DNA of 64,000 nucleotides from Eudorina sp. 2006-703-Eu-15 (taxonomy: Eukaryota; Chlorophyta; Chlorophyceae; Chlamydomonadales; Volvocaceae): contig BDSI01000096.1 in NCBI GenBank assembly GCA_003117195.1, positions 124,001 to 188,000 on the forward strand. The letters run 5' to 3'. Each line of letters starts with the position of its first letter. Within the stretch, counting starts at the first letter, position 1. Below are positions 12,751-25,800 of this stretch, piece after piece. The translations under genes and the position numbers were made by a program. Below the pieces are notes generated by a model. It did no database searches. It saw only the letters and a program-made list of their open reading frames with translations, and was not told the origin of the DNA.

Positions 12751-13109
12751 GACAGGCGGCCCCTGTCCGCGAGACCCTGCGAGATAATCGTCCGCCTGTG
12801 TCTTGGCTTTTGCTGTAACGCGTGTGTGAGGTGCCGGCTATTGGAGCCCAGACCTCTCCTTGCAAGCAACAGCAAGCAAAAAGCCAAATGCAGCTAGTAG
12901 ATGATCTGGGGCAGGCGGGGGGCCGGTAATCTGCGAACGGCTGACATTTTGCAATTGGAAAGGAGGTGAATGCCGTCGCGGAAACAATCACAGGAGTATT
13001 CACTCGGCAGCAGGATGGTAGTGCCCTACAGCGCCAGCAAGCGCAGACAAGAATGACAAGAACCCCGGTTCCCTCCCCGCCGTGCGGTTAGGCGGGTCTG
13101 GCGAGGTTT

Positions 13110-13393
13110 CCCGGTCGGGATACGGGTCCAACTTGTAACGGTTACTAGAATATGGCCCCCTGATTCGGCTGATCTGGCGCGGTTTCCAGGAGAGGCAATT
13201 TTGGCGCGCTGGGTAACCTTGGTGTGTTGGCTGGTATGGCTGCATGAACCCCCCGCGCTTTGTTAAGGATGTTACAGCGGACCCCTGGTGACAGCCAGTC
13301 CTTGGTAGGGGTTGATGAGATGAGGCGCCTACGAGGTATTTGGGCCCGTTGGAACACCCGGTCGGGACACGGGTCCACCTTCTAATGGTTAAT
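13110..13393. repeat. Cluster of dispersed repeat fragments
   Basis: Two copies of the GGGTCCA-C...GTAACGGTTA phrase (13110-13147 and 13358-13393) flank a copy of the GGATGTTACAGCGGACC phrase (13263-13285). Related copies lie at 6713-6754 and 7047-7069. The two outer copies in direct orientation, about 250 bp apart, look like termini or internal repeats of a decayed element. Confidence 0.6.
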
Positions 13394-13821
13394 AACTCGT
13401 TGAAAGCAGCCAATTCGCTTCTGTCTACGCCGTAGTCGGTTACCTTGGATTCCGTTACCGCGGACTCCACTACCGTCCGAGGGATGAGCCAGAACACCTG
13501 CCAGCTTCCGCGACGAGCTTCCGCTCCGTGTTTCGGAAGCGAATTTTGGTATGCTGCAAAGTAAAGGATAGTCCTGTGTTCATTTCGGTTCCAAGCGGTG
13601 TTCCGGAGCGCAGCACAGCACGGGCTGCAGTTCCCTGATTTTGTGACACCCCGTACCTCAATGGAATAGTTGTTTGTTTTCCATATGCCGTAATATCTGC
13701 CACCTGTTATGATGGATCTGCGGCTAGAGAAGGCTGTCTCTCAGCAGTTTAACAGGCTCGGCGCCACCATACGGTAGCATGATTTCACTTTTCTAATGTA
13801 GTTCAATTTTTGAATGATAGT

Positions 13822-16800
13822 ATGGCTTGTTACCCGTCAAATTCCTTCTTGGCAGAGTTGGACTGCAGCTATGAAAACGCGTCGCTAAACACAGACGATT
13901 TTGTTTCAGCGGTTGATACTTTACTTGAGGATTTGTCAAAACATGCAGACTCTGTCGGCAGCAGCTCTCCCAGCAGTACGCATCGCTCAGATGGTCACAG
14001 CGCGCAGGCGCTTGAGTTGACCAAGCGTCTGCGGCATGTCCTGAACCAGGCTTTCGTACGTAGCAAGGAACTGTGCGTGGTAAGCTTAGCACCCCGACCA
14101 AGGACGACCCATGGTCGCGCTCCGAACGCATAAGCCTGCGCTTCGTCGAAAAATGCCTACAAAGCAGAGGGCTTGAGACCACGTGAACCATTCGTATTGC
14201 TGTTGAATTGCGGCTCGTAAACTCAGACGCATGCCCCTTGCAGCGTCCAGGCCCCTTTCCCTGTCCTTATCCCCCAAGCGTTCCTGAGCTGCTTGTATTC
14301 TACTTCACCGTTGTCGTTGCCTTCCCATACCTTGGATGTGGACAACACCCCACACGAAAGGAGCTGCTGGGTTCGGTGCACTTCAGCATCTACGACAACC
14401 CTGCTCTGGGGCTCCTGATCCTTGCGCAGCTCCGTCGCTCGCTCGCGCAAGGCCCGGCAGGCCCTCTTGAATGGCCACGATGCCCTGCGCATGCGAGCTC
14501 TGACTGGGGCCATGTGGCAAGCTTCGGTGACGTGCTCTTGCCACCTCTTGGCCCCACCATCACCGACCTGCCGCTCGTGGCAAGCATTTACAACGCCAGC
14601 CCAGACGGATGTGGGCACGCGGCGCTGCAGGCCGTCGTTGATGTCTCGCAGCGCTGCAGGTTGGTGCATGAATTACAGCAGGGCACGGACTCAACGCATT
14701 ACGATCTTTGAATATACCTGCCTGGAAGAAATCAGAGAGGGCCGTGTCAGAATGGGCACCTGACGCCCCTGCTGCATCTGTGTGATCGTCTTCCGACAGA
14801 CACGTCGCACCCCGGGGGCCTTAAGTGTTAAGTCCATTCACTTGGGGCACCGCCCGCATGACTACGCGCTGGCAGCGCTTCACTGTCGCCGTCACTTGTT
14901 GCGGAATGCCGTAACTGCCCGGTTCACCATCCCCCTGCCCAATGTCCGCGTCGCAGCCAAAAGCAGCTCAGTTCCTGGTTCGCGGCTTACAGCAAAGCGG
15001 AGCTCACAAGCGTGACGGATTGGCTGCTGGAAGCTGCCCTTGGGTGGCTTGCAGCGCCGCTGTGGGACGTGGCGGCCGGCGACGATGGCCTTCCGCTCGA
15101 GGGGCATGATAACAAGCCTTGCGTCCCGGGCGACCCCGTTTCCGGTGAAGACCGCGACCGCCGGGCCAGAGCAGGGCCAGCAGGAGGCGCCTCAGCCGGC
15201 ACACAGCCTCCCCAGCGGCGGCGGGTGGAGCCTTGCGCTCGTGCGCGCTGCGGCGCCATGGTGCTGTCAGCGCTTGCCTGGAGTTGCCCCGTGTTGGCGC
15301 GCAGCCTGTTGGCCGTCCTGCTGGACAGGCTCGGAAGTCCCGACCAGGCCGAGGACGCGGAGGGAGGGTGTCAGCAGCAGCGACTGGAGGAGGACGAGCG
15401 TGTCTTGGACGTTGCCTTGGTTCCCGCGTATTCAGGTGCGGGCGGCGCTTTTGAAGGGAAGCGCCAAGTGTGGGCCGGGGAGTGCGCAAGGATGGAACGG
15501 TTTTTCGGAGGGACGACTTGACGACAGCAACATGTGTGTCCTTCGGCAGGCAGGGCAGATGCACGTGACATGCAGGGGCCATCCGCAGCCATTCTGGACA
15601 CATGGGTCACACTGGCCACATGGCATCGATGCTGCCCGCCTTGCCCTGCCTCGCGCTCTCGCTCCCTCGCCGCCATCGGGTTTCTCCACCTGCAGATATT
15701 GTCACTCCCGCCGCCATGGGCGCACCAGGGGACCGGCGTCACTGCCACAGCGCCATGCTGAAAGGCAGCGGCTCCGGCCTCGCAGGCAGTCCCTTGTGGG
15801 AGGTGCTCCAGGCGATCATGAATGACCTGGCACGGGTCCTCGGGGTTCAGGAACGCCTGAAGGCGTTTGATGCGAGGCCGGATCCAGCTCTGCGGGACGC
15901 CGAGGCGGCCGGCGCTGACGGGGAACACCGCGGCGGCGGCACGCTGTCTTCGTCGCAGCCCATCGACCCCAACGAGCGGATCCGCCTGGTTTCGGAGCTG
16001 TGCGGCGATGACGTGGACGGCTTCGAGGAGCTGCTGCTCCGTTCCCTGGAGCTGCTGCGGCTGTTGGAGGAGCACACGCCCTTCGTGACCAGCATGCGGC
16101 CCAGCGCGGCGACGCGCTTGGTACGGTTGCTGGCGCCCCTGCTGCCGTTCAGCGAGTACATGGCAGAGACGCTTCTCCTGGGCGTGACGGCCATGGCCAG
16201 CGACGCGGTCGCCGCCGCGGCGGCGGCAGACGCGGCGGCGGACGTCGCGACCTGGGATGCCGGCCCTCGCGCGGCCGTTGGCAGGGGGTCGCACGTGCGG
16301 TTGGGGTCCTTGCGAAGTCCGCTTTGGCGATCCAGGCTGTCGATCGCGATGTCGGCGCAGAGCTGCGGTGGCTCCGGCGTCAGCCACAGCACGCTCGGGA
16401 CGCCAGCGTTCTCCCATGCGGAATCGGCGGCCTCACTGGGGACGCGCCGGGACGGCTCGCCCGCGGTCTCCTCCCTGTGTTCCGCTTGGCTCATGCACCA
16501 CCTCGGACGGACGCCGGTCTCAACGTCAGGTGCGAGGAGGGTTTGTTTATGCGGGTGCTTTCTCCCCACGGGCCTGGCCTGGTCTGGTCTGGTCTGGCTT
16601 TGTGCAGCAGGGCCTGCCCGCAGGCCGGTGGCTCCTGCTCGGTTGTCGCCAGAAGATGCTTTCTGAGCAAAGGTGTCAGCCGAGGGGCATGATGCCCCCA
16701 TGGTGGTGTGCGTGACAGCAGCAGCAGTAGTAGCGGCGGTGGAAGCGGAGTGAGCGCCGACAGGCCCCGTGGGATCCGCGGTGCACCCGCACTCCTCACT

Positions 16801-19800
16801 TGGGTGGTATGCAGGGCACCCATCCTCGGTCCGGGCGGCAACGGGCTGTGTGCGCGGGAGCCCGGGGTTGAGCATGTAAAGCGAGGCTGCACACCGCGCA
16901 TGCCGGGCCGGACAAGGGCTGGGCAATGTGACATAGACAGAGGTCTTCCGGAGATGCGCGTCTCAAGCAGTCGGCGTCCAGACGGCCGCGGAAAGCACTG
17001 CAGGGCCCCTGAAGAGGCCCTCCGCCTGTAGGAGCATACAGTGCGGACCTGGTAGGGCTGCACGCATCACCGGGCATGCCGCGGGTTGGCTGCCCACGAC
17101 CAGATGAAGCACGCCTCCGCTGAGCACGCGGACCAGCGCGGGGCTTCCATCTCAGCTAACCAATCTGTCAGCATATTGCACCTCTCACCCCCCATCCCGC
17201 ACCGTTCAAACTGGTGTGACTAGAAAAGTAACCCATCCGAAACGGGTATGTGTCTGTGTTTGCGCCACCGCTTGGTCTCGCCGGGCAGGGGACAGTGAAG
17301 TCACCGCCTGGCCGAGCAGCAGCCGTGCTGGCGGAGGCTCGGCAACATCAGAGGCAGCAGCAGCGGCAGGCAGCGGCGCTAACGGCGCGCTTCCGGTGGC
17401 GGTTGGCCTCTCGGTCGAGGTGCTATGCGCGGTGTTTACATACGGCAGAGGCCTGCCTCCCAGCCTGGCGCCGCTTTATCTGAAGCTGCTTGACCAAGTG
17501 CTGCAGCTGGCCGGGCGCAGGGGCCCGCTGGACTTCCGGGCCAGCAGCAGCGGCAGCTGCTCTGCGCGGCACCCTTCAGGATTTGCGCCTGGGAGCGGCG
17601 GCGCGGCGTCCATGGCACCGGGCACCGTTTCAGCATGGGTGCTCGCGCGCCTGCAGGCTGCGCTGACACTGGGGAATGACCCTGGCGGCGGCAGCAGCGG
17701 CGTCGACGGCGCCGACCCGCGCCTGCTCTGCGCGGACGCCATGGCGGCGGCACTGCGCGCTTGCCTGTACAGCAGCAACGATATGGCCACCCAGCTCGTA
17801 AGCCCCGCACGGTCGCAGACACCATCCCGCCGGGGCGTGCAACTGTTCACCAAGGGCCCGGACGATGAGGTATTTCGAGCTGCAACCTACTGCGGCAGTG
17901 GCAGCGCAGACGCGGCGGGGTCGGCACAGCGTTGCCCGACAGGGCCGCGCGGGTCCTTCCGCACCTGCTTGCGGTGGCGGCTTGCGGCCGTGGACCGGCC
18001 CGCGGGCCGCGCGGCAGCGCGGCGCGGCGCTTCGCGGGCCACTGTCGAGGGGCCTGCCGAGGGCCGGGTGCTTGTGGCGCCGCCGGTCGCGGCATTGGTC
18101 GGCAGCTTGGGGCAGGTGAGGTGCCGGGCGATGCGGCGTCGCTCCAGCGCGCAGCTGTCGCAAGCGCGGGCTCGATGAAGTGAGGGCTGGCCCATTGCCT
18201 AAAAGTGAACTGGGGGATGTCCATGGCGTGCTTGACATGTCTGCCTGTGCAAGCTCGGAGTCGCTGCCCTGACGACAAGAGCGGTTCACCAGCGTCAATT
18301 TCCCTCTCTCTCGCCCGCATGCATGCGGCAGGCGCTGGTGGCGGTTGCCAACTGGGACGAAGTGAATGCCACAGCACAAGGCCCGTGGGACGGCGCCGCG
18401 CGGCCAGCATTACCGCAGAGCGTCGCAGACCGAATTGCTCGTGGCGAGCTGGGCCAACCTATTGCCGTTCTGGCGGAGGTGCTGGTGCTGTCGGTTTTTG
18501 GCGACGGCGGCTCTGCCGCTTGTCATAGCGGCCGCAACGCGTTCGGGGGTCCGGCCGACGTCGTTCGCCTCGCTGGCGGTGCCGCGGACGGCTGCAGTCA
18601 ACCGCAGGCGCAGCCGGAGGGCAATCGCGCCACCTCCGCAACGGCCGCACAGACCCGCGCGGAGGCGGCTGCCTTGGTACAGCTGCGGATGCAGGTACGC
18701 GTCAAGTAAAAAGTGCACCGGTCCGTGCCTCATGGCGGGAAGCACGCGCTTCTTTCTTTGTCGGTGTCATTCTGCATAGCAATGCGTTTCATGTCGCGAG
18801 CTTCGCACTTGGGAGTACAATACCGTACATCGGGCCTGGTGTTTCGGAGTGCGATCCATCCGCACATTCGCGACCGACCGCATGTCCGCATCGCCGTGTT
18901 CCCGCACACCCTCGCCAGGTCGTAGCGGCGCTGGCGGTCCTCTTGGCCCACATTCCGGGCTGCATCAGCCTTGCTGTGCTGTCGGCGACGGCACCGCTGC
19001 TGCCCCGGAGCTCACAACGGGCCGCGTGTGCCAGCGCCATGCGGCCCGTGGACCCCTGTCCGCCCGACGCCGCGGCCGAAGGAAGCCTGGGTTTAGGTTT
19101 GGATTTGGACGGTAAGCAGCAACGCGCGATGGACCGGCTTGCGGCCACCGGGAGCCATACGGCGTGGGCTGCTGCGCCTTCCGGCGGCTGTGGCTGGCCC
19201 GCGGCGACCGGCTCCGTGTGCAACGCCGCAGCGCGGGGAAGCGCACGGAACCCCGACCGCAGCAGCGCGGGGCAGTCCGGCGCTGCCCTGGGCATGGTGA
19301 CCGCAAGTGAGGTTCCCACCCTGCCTTGCGCCGCTGCCGCTGCTTCTACGGGGACGGGGCGCCGCGGCGTCGAGTCCGGGGCCGCGGCCAAGACGGCGGC
19401 GAATGTGGGCGGGCTCCTTGGGCCGGCGCTCTTGGCGCAAGGTTCGACAACCTGTGGCGGCGGCGGCGGCACTGGTCCAGGCAACCAGCTTCAGGAGGCA
19501 CAGGAAGCGATGCGCGCAGCCGTCGAGGCGGCGTGCGGAGTACAGGCCACAGGGAGCGCGGAGCCATCAGCCGCAAGCCACCCCGCGCTTGTGGTATCGG
19601 CGGCCCAAGCGGCGCTGCTGGCGTGTCATGAAGCGCTACAGGCCGAGCTCAGCACTCTGGCGAGGGCCGCAAACCCACCACTGCGCCAATCGCAGCCGCA
19701 GCAGCTGCAGCAGCCGTCCAAGGAAGCACGGCTGTTGGCGCGCCTGATAGGCGCTGTCCCAGCGGGACTAACCAGTGCACCTGCGGAAAGCTGCGGCCGG

Positions 19801-22800
19801 ACCGCAGCGGCGGCGCACGCGAACGGCAACGAGGCGCCAGCGGCGGCGTTACGCGCTGAATCGCGCCCGAAAGCCTCCGGCTGCGCTGATGCTTCGCGGG
19901 GAGGCTCCCAGCCCGCCGGCGGTGTAGCCGGCCCCGGCTGGGGCGGTGGAGACGTTGGCTCCTTCTTCGCGAGGCCTTGGCACAGCCCGGCGATGAGCGC
20001 TCGGTTGGGGGACTCGGCGCCGCGCTCTAGCCCGGCGGAGGCGGAACCAGCACCGCGGGAACCGGCAGCTGCACTGACCCACGGGTCGTCTGGGGCAGCG
20101 GCGCCGACGTCCCTGCCGCGCTTAGACACCTGGCCGGTCTCGCTGTACGCCAGCACGGAGTTACTGCGGCGGCTGCTGGGCCCGTCGGCGGCGCCGCCGC
20201 CGTCTCTGTCCCCGCCGGCGGCCCAGGTCCGGCGCTGGAGGCTGCTGGCCTACACGCTGGGTCTGGCGCAACGCGCGGTCGGCGCCGCCGGCGCTGCCGC
20301 CAGCCGAGCAACCCCGAGTGGTGCGCTGCCGGGCGCGCTGGCGGCGGCAGGGCAGGTGGCGGTGGATGTCGCTGCAGCGGCGCGCGGGGCGCAAGAGGCG
20401 GACTTGGTGAGGGCAGTCACGGCGCACGGCCGTGGGTTTCTCGGTCCGCAGGTCGTGGTGGTGTATGCGAGTGGTGCTGTAGACGTGCCACCGGCACCTC
20501 ATCCCGTAGCGTCGGCATCTGCTGGAGCTGCCGCAACACGAACCGGGGCTGTCTCTTAACGACGTCTGGCCTCCTGCCCTGCCACCCCTTCTGCCGTCTG
20601 TGGTCGAAGTTCTGATGATTCAGCCCGGATACCGGTCTGGCCTCCTACCCTGCCACCCCTTCTGCCGTCTGTGGTCGAAGTCCTGATGATTCAGCCCGGA
20701 TACCGTACACGCTTCCATTCATCCTGTGTTAGGTGAAAACCTCCTTCGCCGACCGCAACCTCGTCCTGTATGTGCACGCATGTGGCCTCAGGTGGGGGGT
20801 GACGCAGGCGGCGGCGGCGCAGCGGCTGGCGGCGGTGCGGTTCCGTGCCGCGCGGTCGGTGGTGCGCCCCGGCCGCACGTGAGTGCGGAGCCTGTCGGTT
20901 GCGGCGGGTCGCGGCAAGGCGCGACCCCAGCGGCCACCGCTCCGTCGCCGCCGGGCAGGCCCCGATGCGGGACCGGGGAGGCCGCGCTGGCGACGCCCGG
21001 CCGGTCGTTGATGGAGCCGCCCTCCTGTAGGCCAGGGCCGCTGAGCAGTCCGCTGGCAAGCCAGGCGTCGGGGCCGGCAACCGGGAAGCGCAGCGGCGTG
21101 GGCGACACGGCCGCGGGAAACGACGCGGGTACCATGAAGACTGGCGATGATGGAGCTCCAAGGAGGGGAGGTCCAGAGGAGGCACCCGCCACCGGACAGC
21201 GTTCGGATGCGAGGTAGGCTGGCGGCGTGTGGGTCGTGTGGGGCCGAGACTGTTGCGCGCTGGCTGCCTGCTTGCACAGGCGCTGGGCGTGAAGGGAGTG
21301 GTTGCGTGCTTGGGCTGGCTGGCTGCCTGTTCCGAGAAGGGTTCATACATTGTGCTCGCAGTCCTGAGGAATTACTGACGACTGGCCAGCGCCTGTGTTC
21401 AGATGAGATCTCTGGGCGGTTATCAGCCAACCGCTGTCTTGCTGATGGCAAGCCCATCTCCTTTGAAATGTGTGTTGGTTGTTGCCAACATAACCGGTGT
21501 GCCGCGACTGCAGGCCAGGCCAGGGCAGCCGGGTTTCCCGCGCCCTGGCGGACCTGACCGCGAGCCTGTCGCACTTCACTGAGTTCGACGCGACGCAGCG
21601 CGACGGAGCCCGCCGGTCGCGGCGGTCCACGCGTGGCAGCCACCCTGCAGGCGGCGCCGGCGGGGCAGGCACCCCGGCCGGCGGCGGCGGCGGACGCGCG
21701 GCAGGCACCGGCAGCGCGCTGCGCGCGTCGCAGCACACCGCTCCCACATCGGGTCAAGCAGCCCCGGGTCGGGCACCGGCGGTGAAATCGCCGGCATCGC
21801 AGACACCGGCGCGGTCGGGGGGTCCCTGCAGCGATACTCGCGGCGGCGCACAGCGGACCTCACAGACGAAGAGCCAGGACGCCCAGGGCGAGGGCCCACG
21901 CCGCGACGACTCGCGCAAAGCCGCGCATCCTGTGCCGTCGGCGCCGCGTCGGGAGCAGGACCCAGCCATGATGCATGCCGGACGCGGGGCGGAGGCAGGC
22001 GAGGCTGCGCCAGGCGGCCTTCCGCACAACCCGGCCAGGGTCGACGGCGAGGGTGCCGCGGGGAGGCTGCGCGCACCCGCACCCGCACCCGCGGCAGCTT
22101 CCATGCTGCCGCCGGCGGCGACGCCGAGGGTCCATCGCCGAGCGGGCTCGGCGGCGGGCACCGTCGGGGTGGCTCATGCTGCCGCGCATAGCCTCCTGGA
22201 ACAGGGCTCCACCATCCCGGGTGGCCCGCGGGTCACCTCCACGCCGCCGGCGAGCTTCGTAACGGCGGCGGCGGCGGCGGCTCCAGCACCCAAGTACGCC
22301 ACGGCCGTCGCGCATGAGGACGCGGTGGTCGACCAGGCGCGACACTGGCACGCGCAGGTGGCGGCGGCCGCCAGCGCTGCGCGCGCACAGGCGTTGCACC
22401 TCCTCGCGTGCATCGCTCGTACCGCCGCGGTGCACCTGCCGTCGCCGCGGGATGACGCCGGTCGAGGCCCCCGATCCGCCGGCGCCGGCGTCACCGACGC
22501 GGCCGGACCTGCACTTGCGACACCGGCAAGGGCAGCAGCCGCTGGCTCGCCTACGCGCACGAGCGCCCCCGCGCACGATGGACTGGTGGCGGTGTGCTCG
22601 GTGCTTTGCCCGCTCCGGATGCCGGCGGCGGCAGCTCGCGACGGCGGCGATGATGGCGATGGTGCCGAGGCGGGCTGTACCGCCGCCACGCTGCTGGGGC
22701 CCTTGATGCAGCGACTGCTGCCTCCCTCAGTCGTGGACGAGGGCCTCCGCAACAGCCTCATCGCCGCCCAGCCCGACCTGGGCTTCGGCGCGCTGCGCGC

Positions 22801-25800
22801 CGTGCGCCAGGTCGTGGCCTCGCGCCCGCTGGAGGCGGTGCCGGTGTGCCTCTTGGACGAGGCGTGGCGTCTGGCGCTGCGGCTACTGCCGCCGCCGCCG
22901 CAGCAGCAGCAGCAGCAGCCGCCGCACGGGGTACCGGCGACGGCGGAGCGGCTCGATCTGCAGCAACGCGCGGCAGCTGAACTCGACGCGTTGGTGGCGC
23001 TGGCGGCGGCGTTGCCCACGAGCGGGCCCGAGCAGGGACCCCCGTACAAGTCCCTGGTGGGCGCATCCGCGGCGTCATGCGAGCGGATGCTCCTGCTGCC
23101 GCCGCCTGGCCCCCCGCTGGGCCGGACGGCCGCCGACGCTGCGGCGGCGGCGGCACCGGGGGCGCCGGCGGGTGTGGCAGGTTTCGGAGCCCCCGAGCAG
23201 CAGCCCCCGGGCCGCTTGTTGAGCGGCGCGGCGCTGCGGAGGATCACGCGGCTCGCGTGCCGCACGCCGGAGCCGTACGTGGTCCCCGACCTCGCGTCGC
23301 AGGCAAGGCAGGGCAGGGGTTGACAGGCGCGGACATGGGGGACATGGGGGTCACGGTGGGGTTTGTCATGGCAGGCAACCGATGAAGCGACGATCGGCGC
23401 TGCACTGGTACTGCATGGTGCGTGCGGGTTGTATCGCCATACGGCCACACAGCTTATCCGGAAATCTCTTCACCGTTTGGTGCTGCCTTGGGTATGCGGC
23501 ACCATGCGGAATCCACGCCTCCATGGGTGCCTGCCTGGATTGCCGGTGACGGGCTGCAGGACTCGTAGAACCGATCCCAAACCTGGACCCTGTCCGCCCG
23601 ATCTTCGCCACGGTGCGGGGGGCCACTATCCAGCGCGCGTCCTCCGGTCCCCACACCTCCCTTGCCTTGGGCCCCGACTGTCTGCTGTCTGCTGTCTGCA
23701 TCGACTGTCTGCACCGACTGTCTGCTGTCTGCTGTCTGCACCGACTGTCTGCACCGACTGTCTGCAGTCTGCTGTCTGCACCGACTGTCTGCACCGACTG
23801 TCTGCTGTCTGCTGTCTGCACCGACTGTCTGCTGTCTGCTGTCTGCACCGCAGTTGCTGGTCGCGCTCCCCAAGGCCCTCAGCCCCAGCGGCCTGAGGAG
23901 CGGCCGGAGCGACGGGGACGGAGGCTGCGGAGGGAACCCGCCCGCGACGCCCGCTCGCCCTCATCACAATCGGCGCTGGAACACGTGCCCGTACGTGCAG
24001 CGCATCGCCACCACCGCCGCCCTCGCGACCGCCGCCACGTTCTCGCGGACGATGGGGCCGGCGAAGGCCAGCACCACTGCCGCGGCTGGCGGTGGTGGTG
24101 GCGGTGGCGGTGGCGGTCATGGCACGGGCTCCCGCGCCGCGGCGGCCGGCGCAGCGGCGGCGCCGCAGGACGCGGTGCCTTTTTGGATGGCGGGCTGCCC
24201 CGCCACGCAAGTCGCGCAGGTCTTGCTCGAGCTGGCGGCGGCGATGCACTCACGGGTGACGGAGGCGACAGGGCGGGTGGCGGCCGCCGGCGGCACGGCG
24301 CGGCTCGGCTCCAGCGCGGCTCGGCTGGCTCGCGAGTTGCAGGTGGGGGCGCGGGCAGATGGGGGTCCAACGCGGGAGACACGCCGAGAACGAACCGTAG
24401 AGTGTCGAGTGGGGCAGTGCGTTTGTGCGTTTGCGCGCCGCAGGTACTGTGCTGTGCGGTGGGGAAAGGAGCTGACCCCGGGAGCTTGCCGCACGGGACA
24501 ACCGTCCAGTGCCTGCTGCCAACCGACCTGCCAACCGACCTGTGAACTGACCTGCTTTCCATCGTTGCAGGAGGTGCCAGATGCAGTCGCAACCGTTCTT
24601 GGCTGCGCCCACCGCGCCGCGGCGCTGCTGCTGTCCCAATCACGCCAGAAGCACGGCGCGGCGGCCGCTGACGCGGCGGGTGCAGCAGCAGCCGGCGGCT
24701 CCGCGGTGACGCAGTGCGCGCAGGCGCCGTCGACGGCCGGCCGCGGCGCGCGGGTCGCGCCGTCGGCGGCGCGGCAGGCCACAGGGGGCCACGCAGACGA
24801 GGATGGGGCGGCGGCGGACGAGGATGAGCAGCGGAAGCTGCTGGCGCTTTGCGCCAAGCAGCTGTTGGCCGTCACCAAGGTGCGGTCGGTCAGCTGGTTT
24901 CGGGGCGGGGGGCAGGGCGTAACGACAGGATGTGTGGCGCCTGGGCGGTCGAAGTGCCGAATGTGGTGTCCAACTAGCTGGGGCGGAAAGAAGGGCCCGC
25001 CAGCGGGCCAGCCCCGCAGCACGACACGATATGTGCTTTCGTCCGTACCGTTCGGGGTTCGGGATGCGCCATGACGCACTGTCGGATGGGGGCGCAAGTG
25101 GCGCGGCAGCGGGACAAAAGTCGGGCGGGTTTCGGGCTTCTGGCTTAACACAGGTCGGACTGTGGTGGCCACCCAAGCCGATTCAACGCGGGGTATGCCA
25201 ACCCCAACAAGCAAGCAGCACTCGCAACCAAGCCACCGCAACGCGTCGACGATCGCTTATCGCCGGGGTCCCCTCCCTGTCTCTTAGTTTTCTCGCCGTG
25301 GCCCCTCCGAAATCAAACCGCGCAACCCGCCCCACCCGCCCCAACCCGCAGTGCGCCACCGCATGCGCCTGGCTGCTGCTGCGCCGCGCCTCGGCCGTGG
25401 CAGCGGGAGGGGGCGGCCCGGGTCTCGGCGGGGCCGGCGCCGCGGCTGCCGCCGCGGCCGCTGACGTGGTGAAGCTTGTGGTGGCCGGGGCCGCGGAGCT
25501 CTGCCTGGTGGTGGGGCTGTGGCTCTACCACGCTAAGGATGTGGCGGCGATCACGGAGTTGGTGGGTGCCGGGATCTGTGTATTAAAATAAACCGAGATC
25601 TGTGTATGTATGGGTATGTGTTTGTGTATGCGGCCAATGTATCCACTCGATGCATTTCCTTTTGGGCCGCTGCGGTTCGCATGGTCAGGTGTACAGGCAT
25701 GGGGTTGTGCTCTTGTGCACCCTCGAACCAGGCAGAAGCGCGGCGTTAATATGCCTTCCGATTTCCTAAGCCCCAAACGCAGGCAACACACGAACAGTAT

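Larger units (their letters stand above)
10755..13821. other. Intergenic region with a long hairpin and dispersed repeats
   Basis: About 3.1 kb between two plus-strand genes. No open frame shows family motifs or joins in phase to neighbours. Contents that can be named are a 111-bp hairpin (12640-12750) and repeat relics at 13110-13393 shared with the 6.7-7.1 kb region. The last few hundred bases should include the promoter of the giant gene starting at 13822. Confidence 0.5.

Noticed and set aside
13000..13497. Minus-strand 165-codon frame
   Set aside because: It covers dispersed repeat fragments and has no family motif; most likely non-coding repeat sequence.
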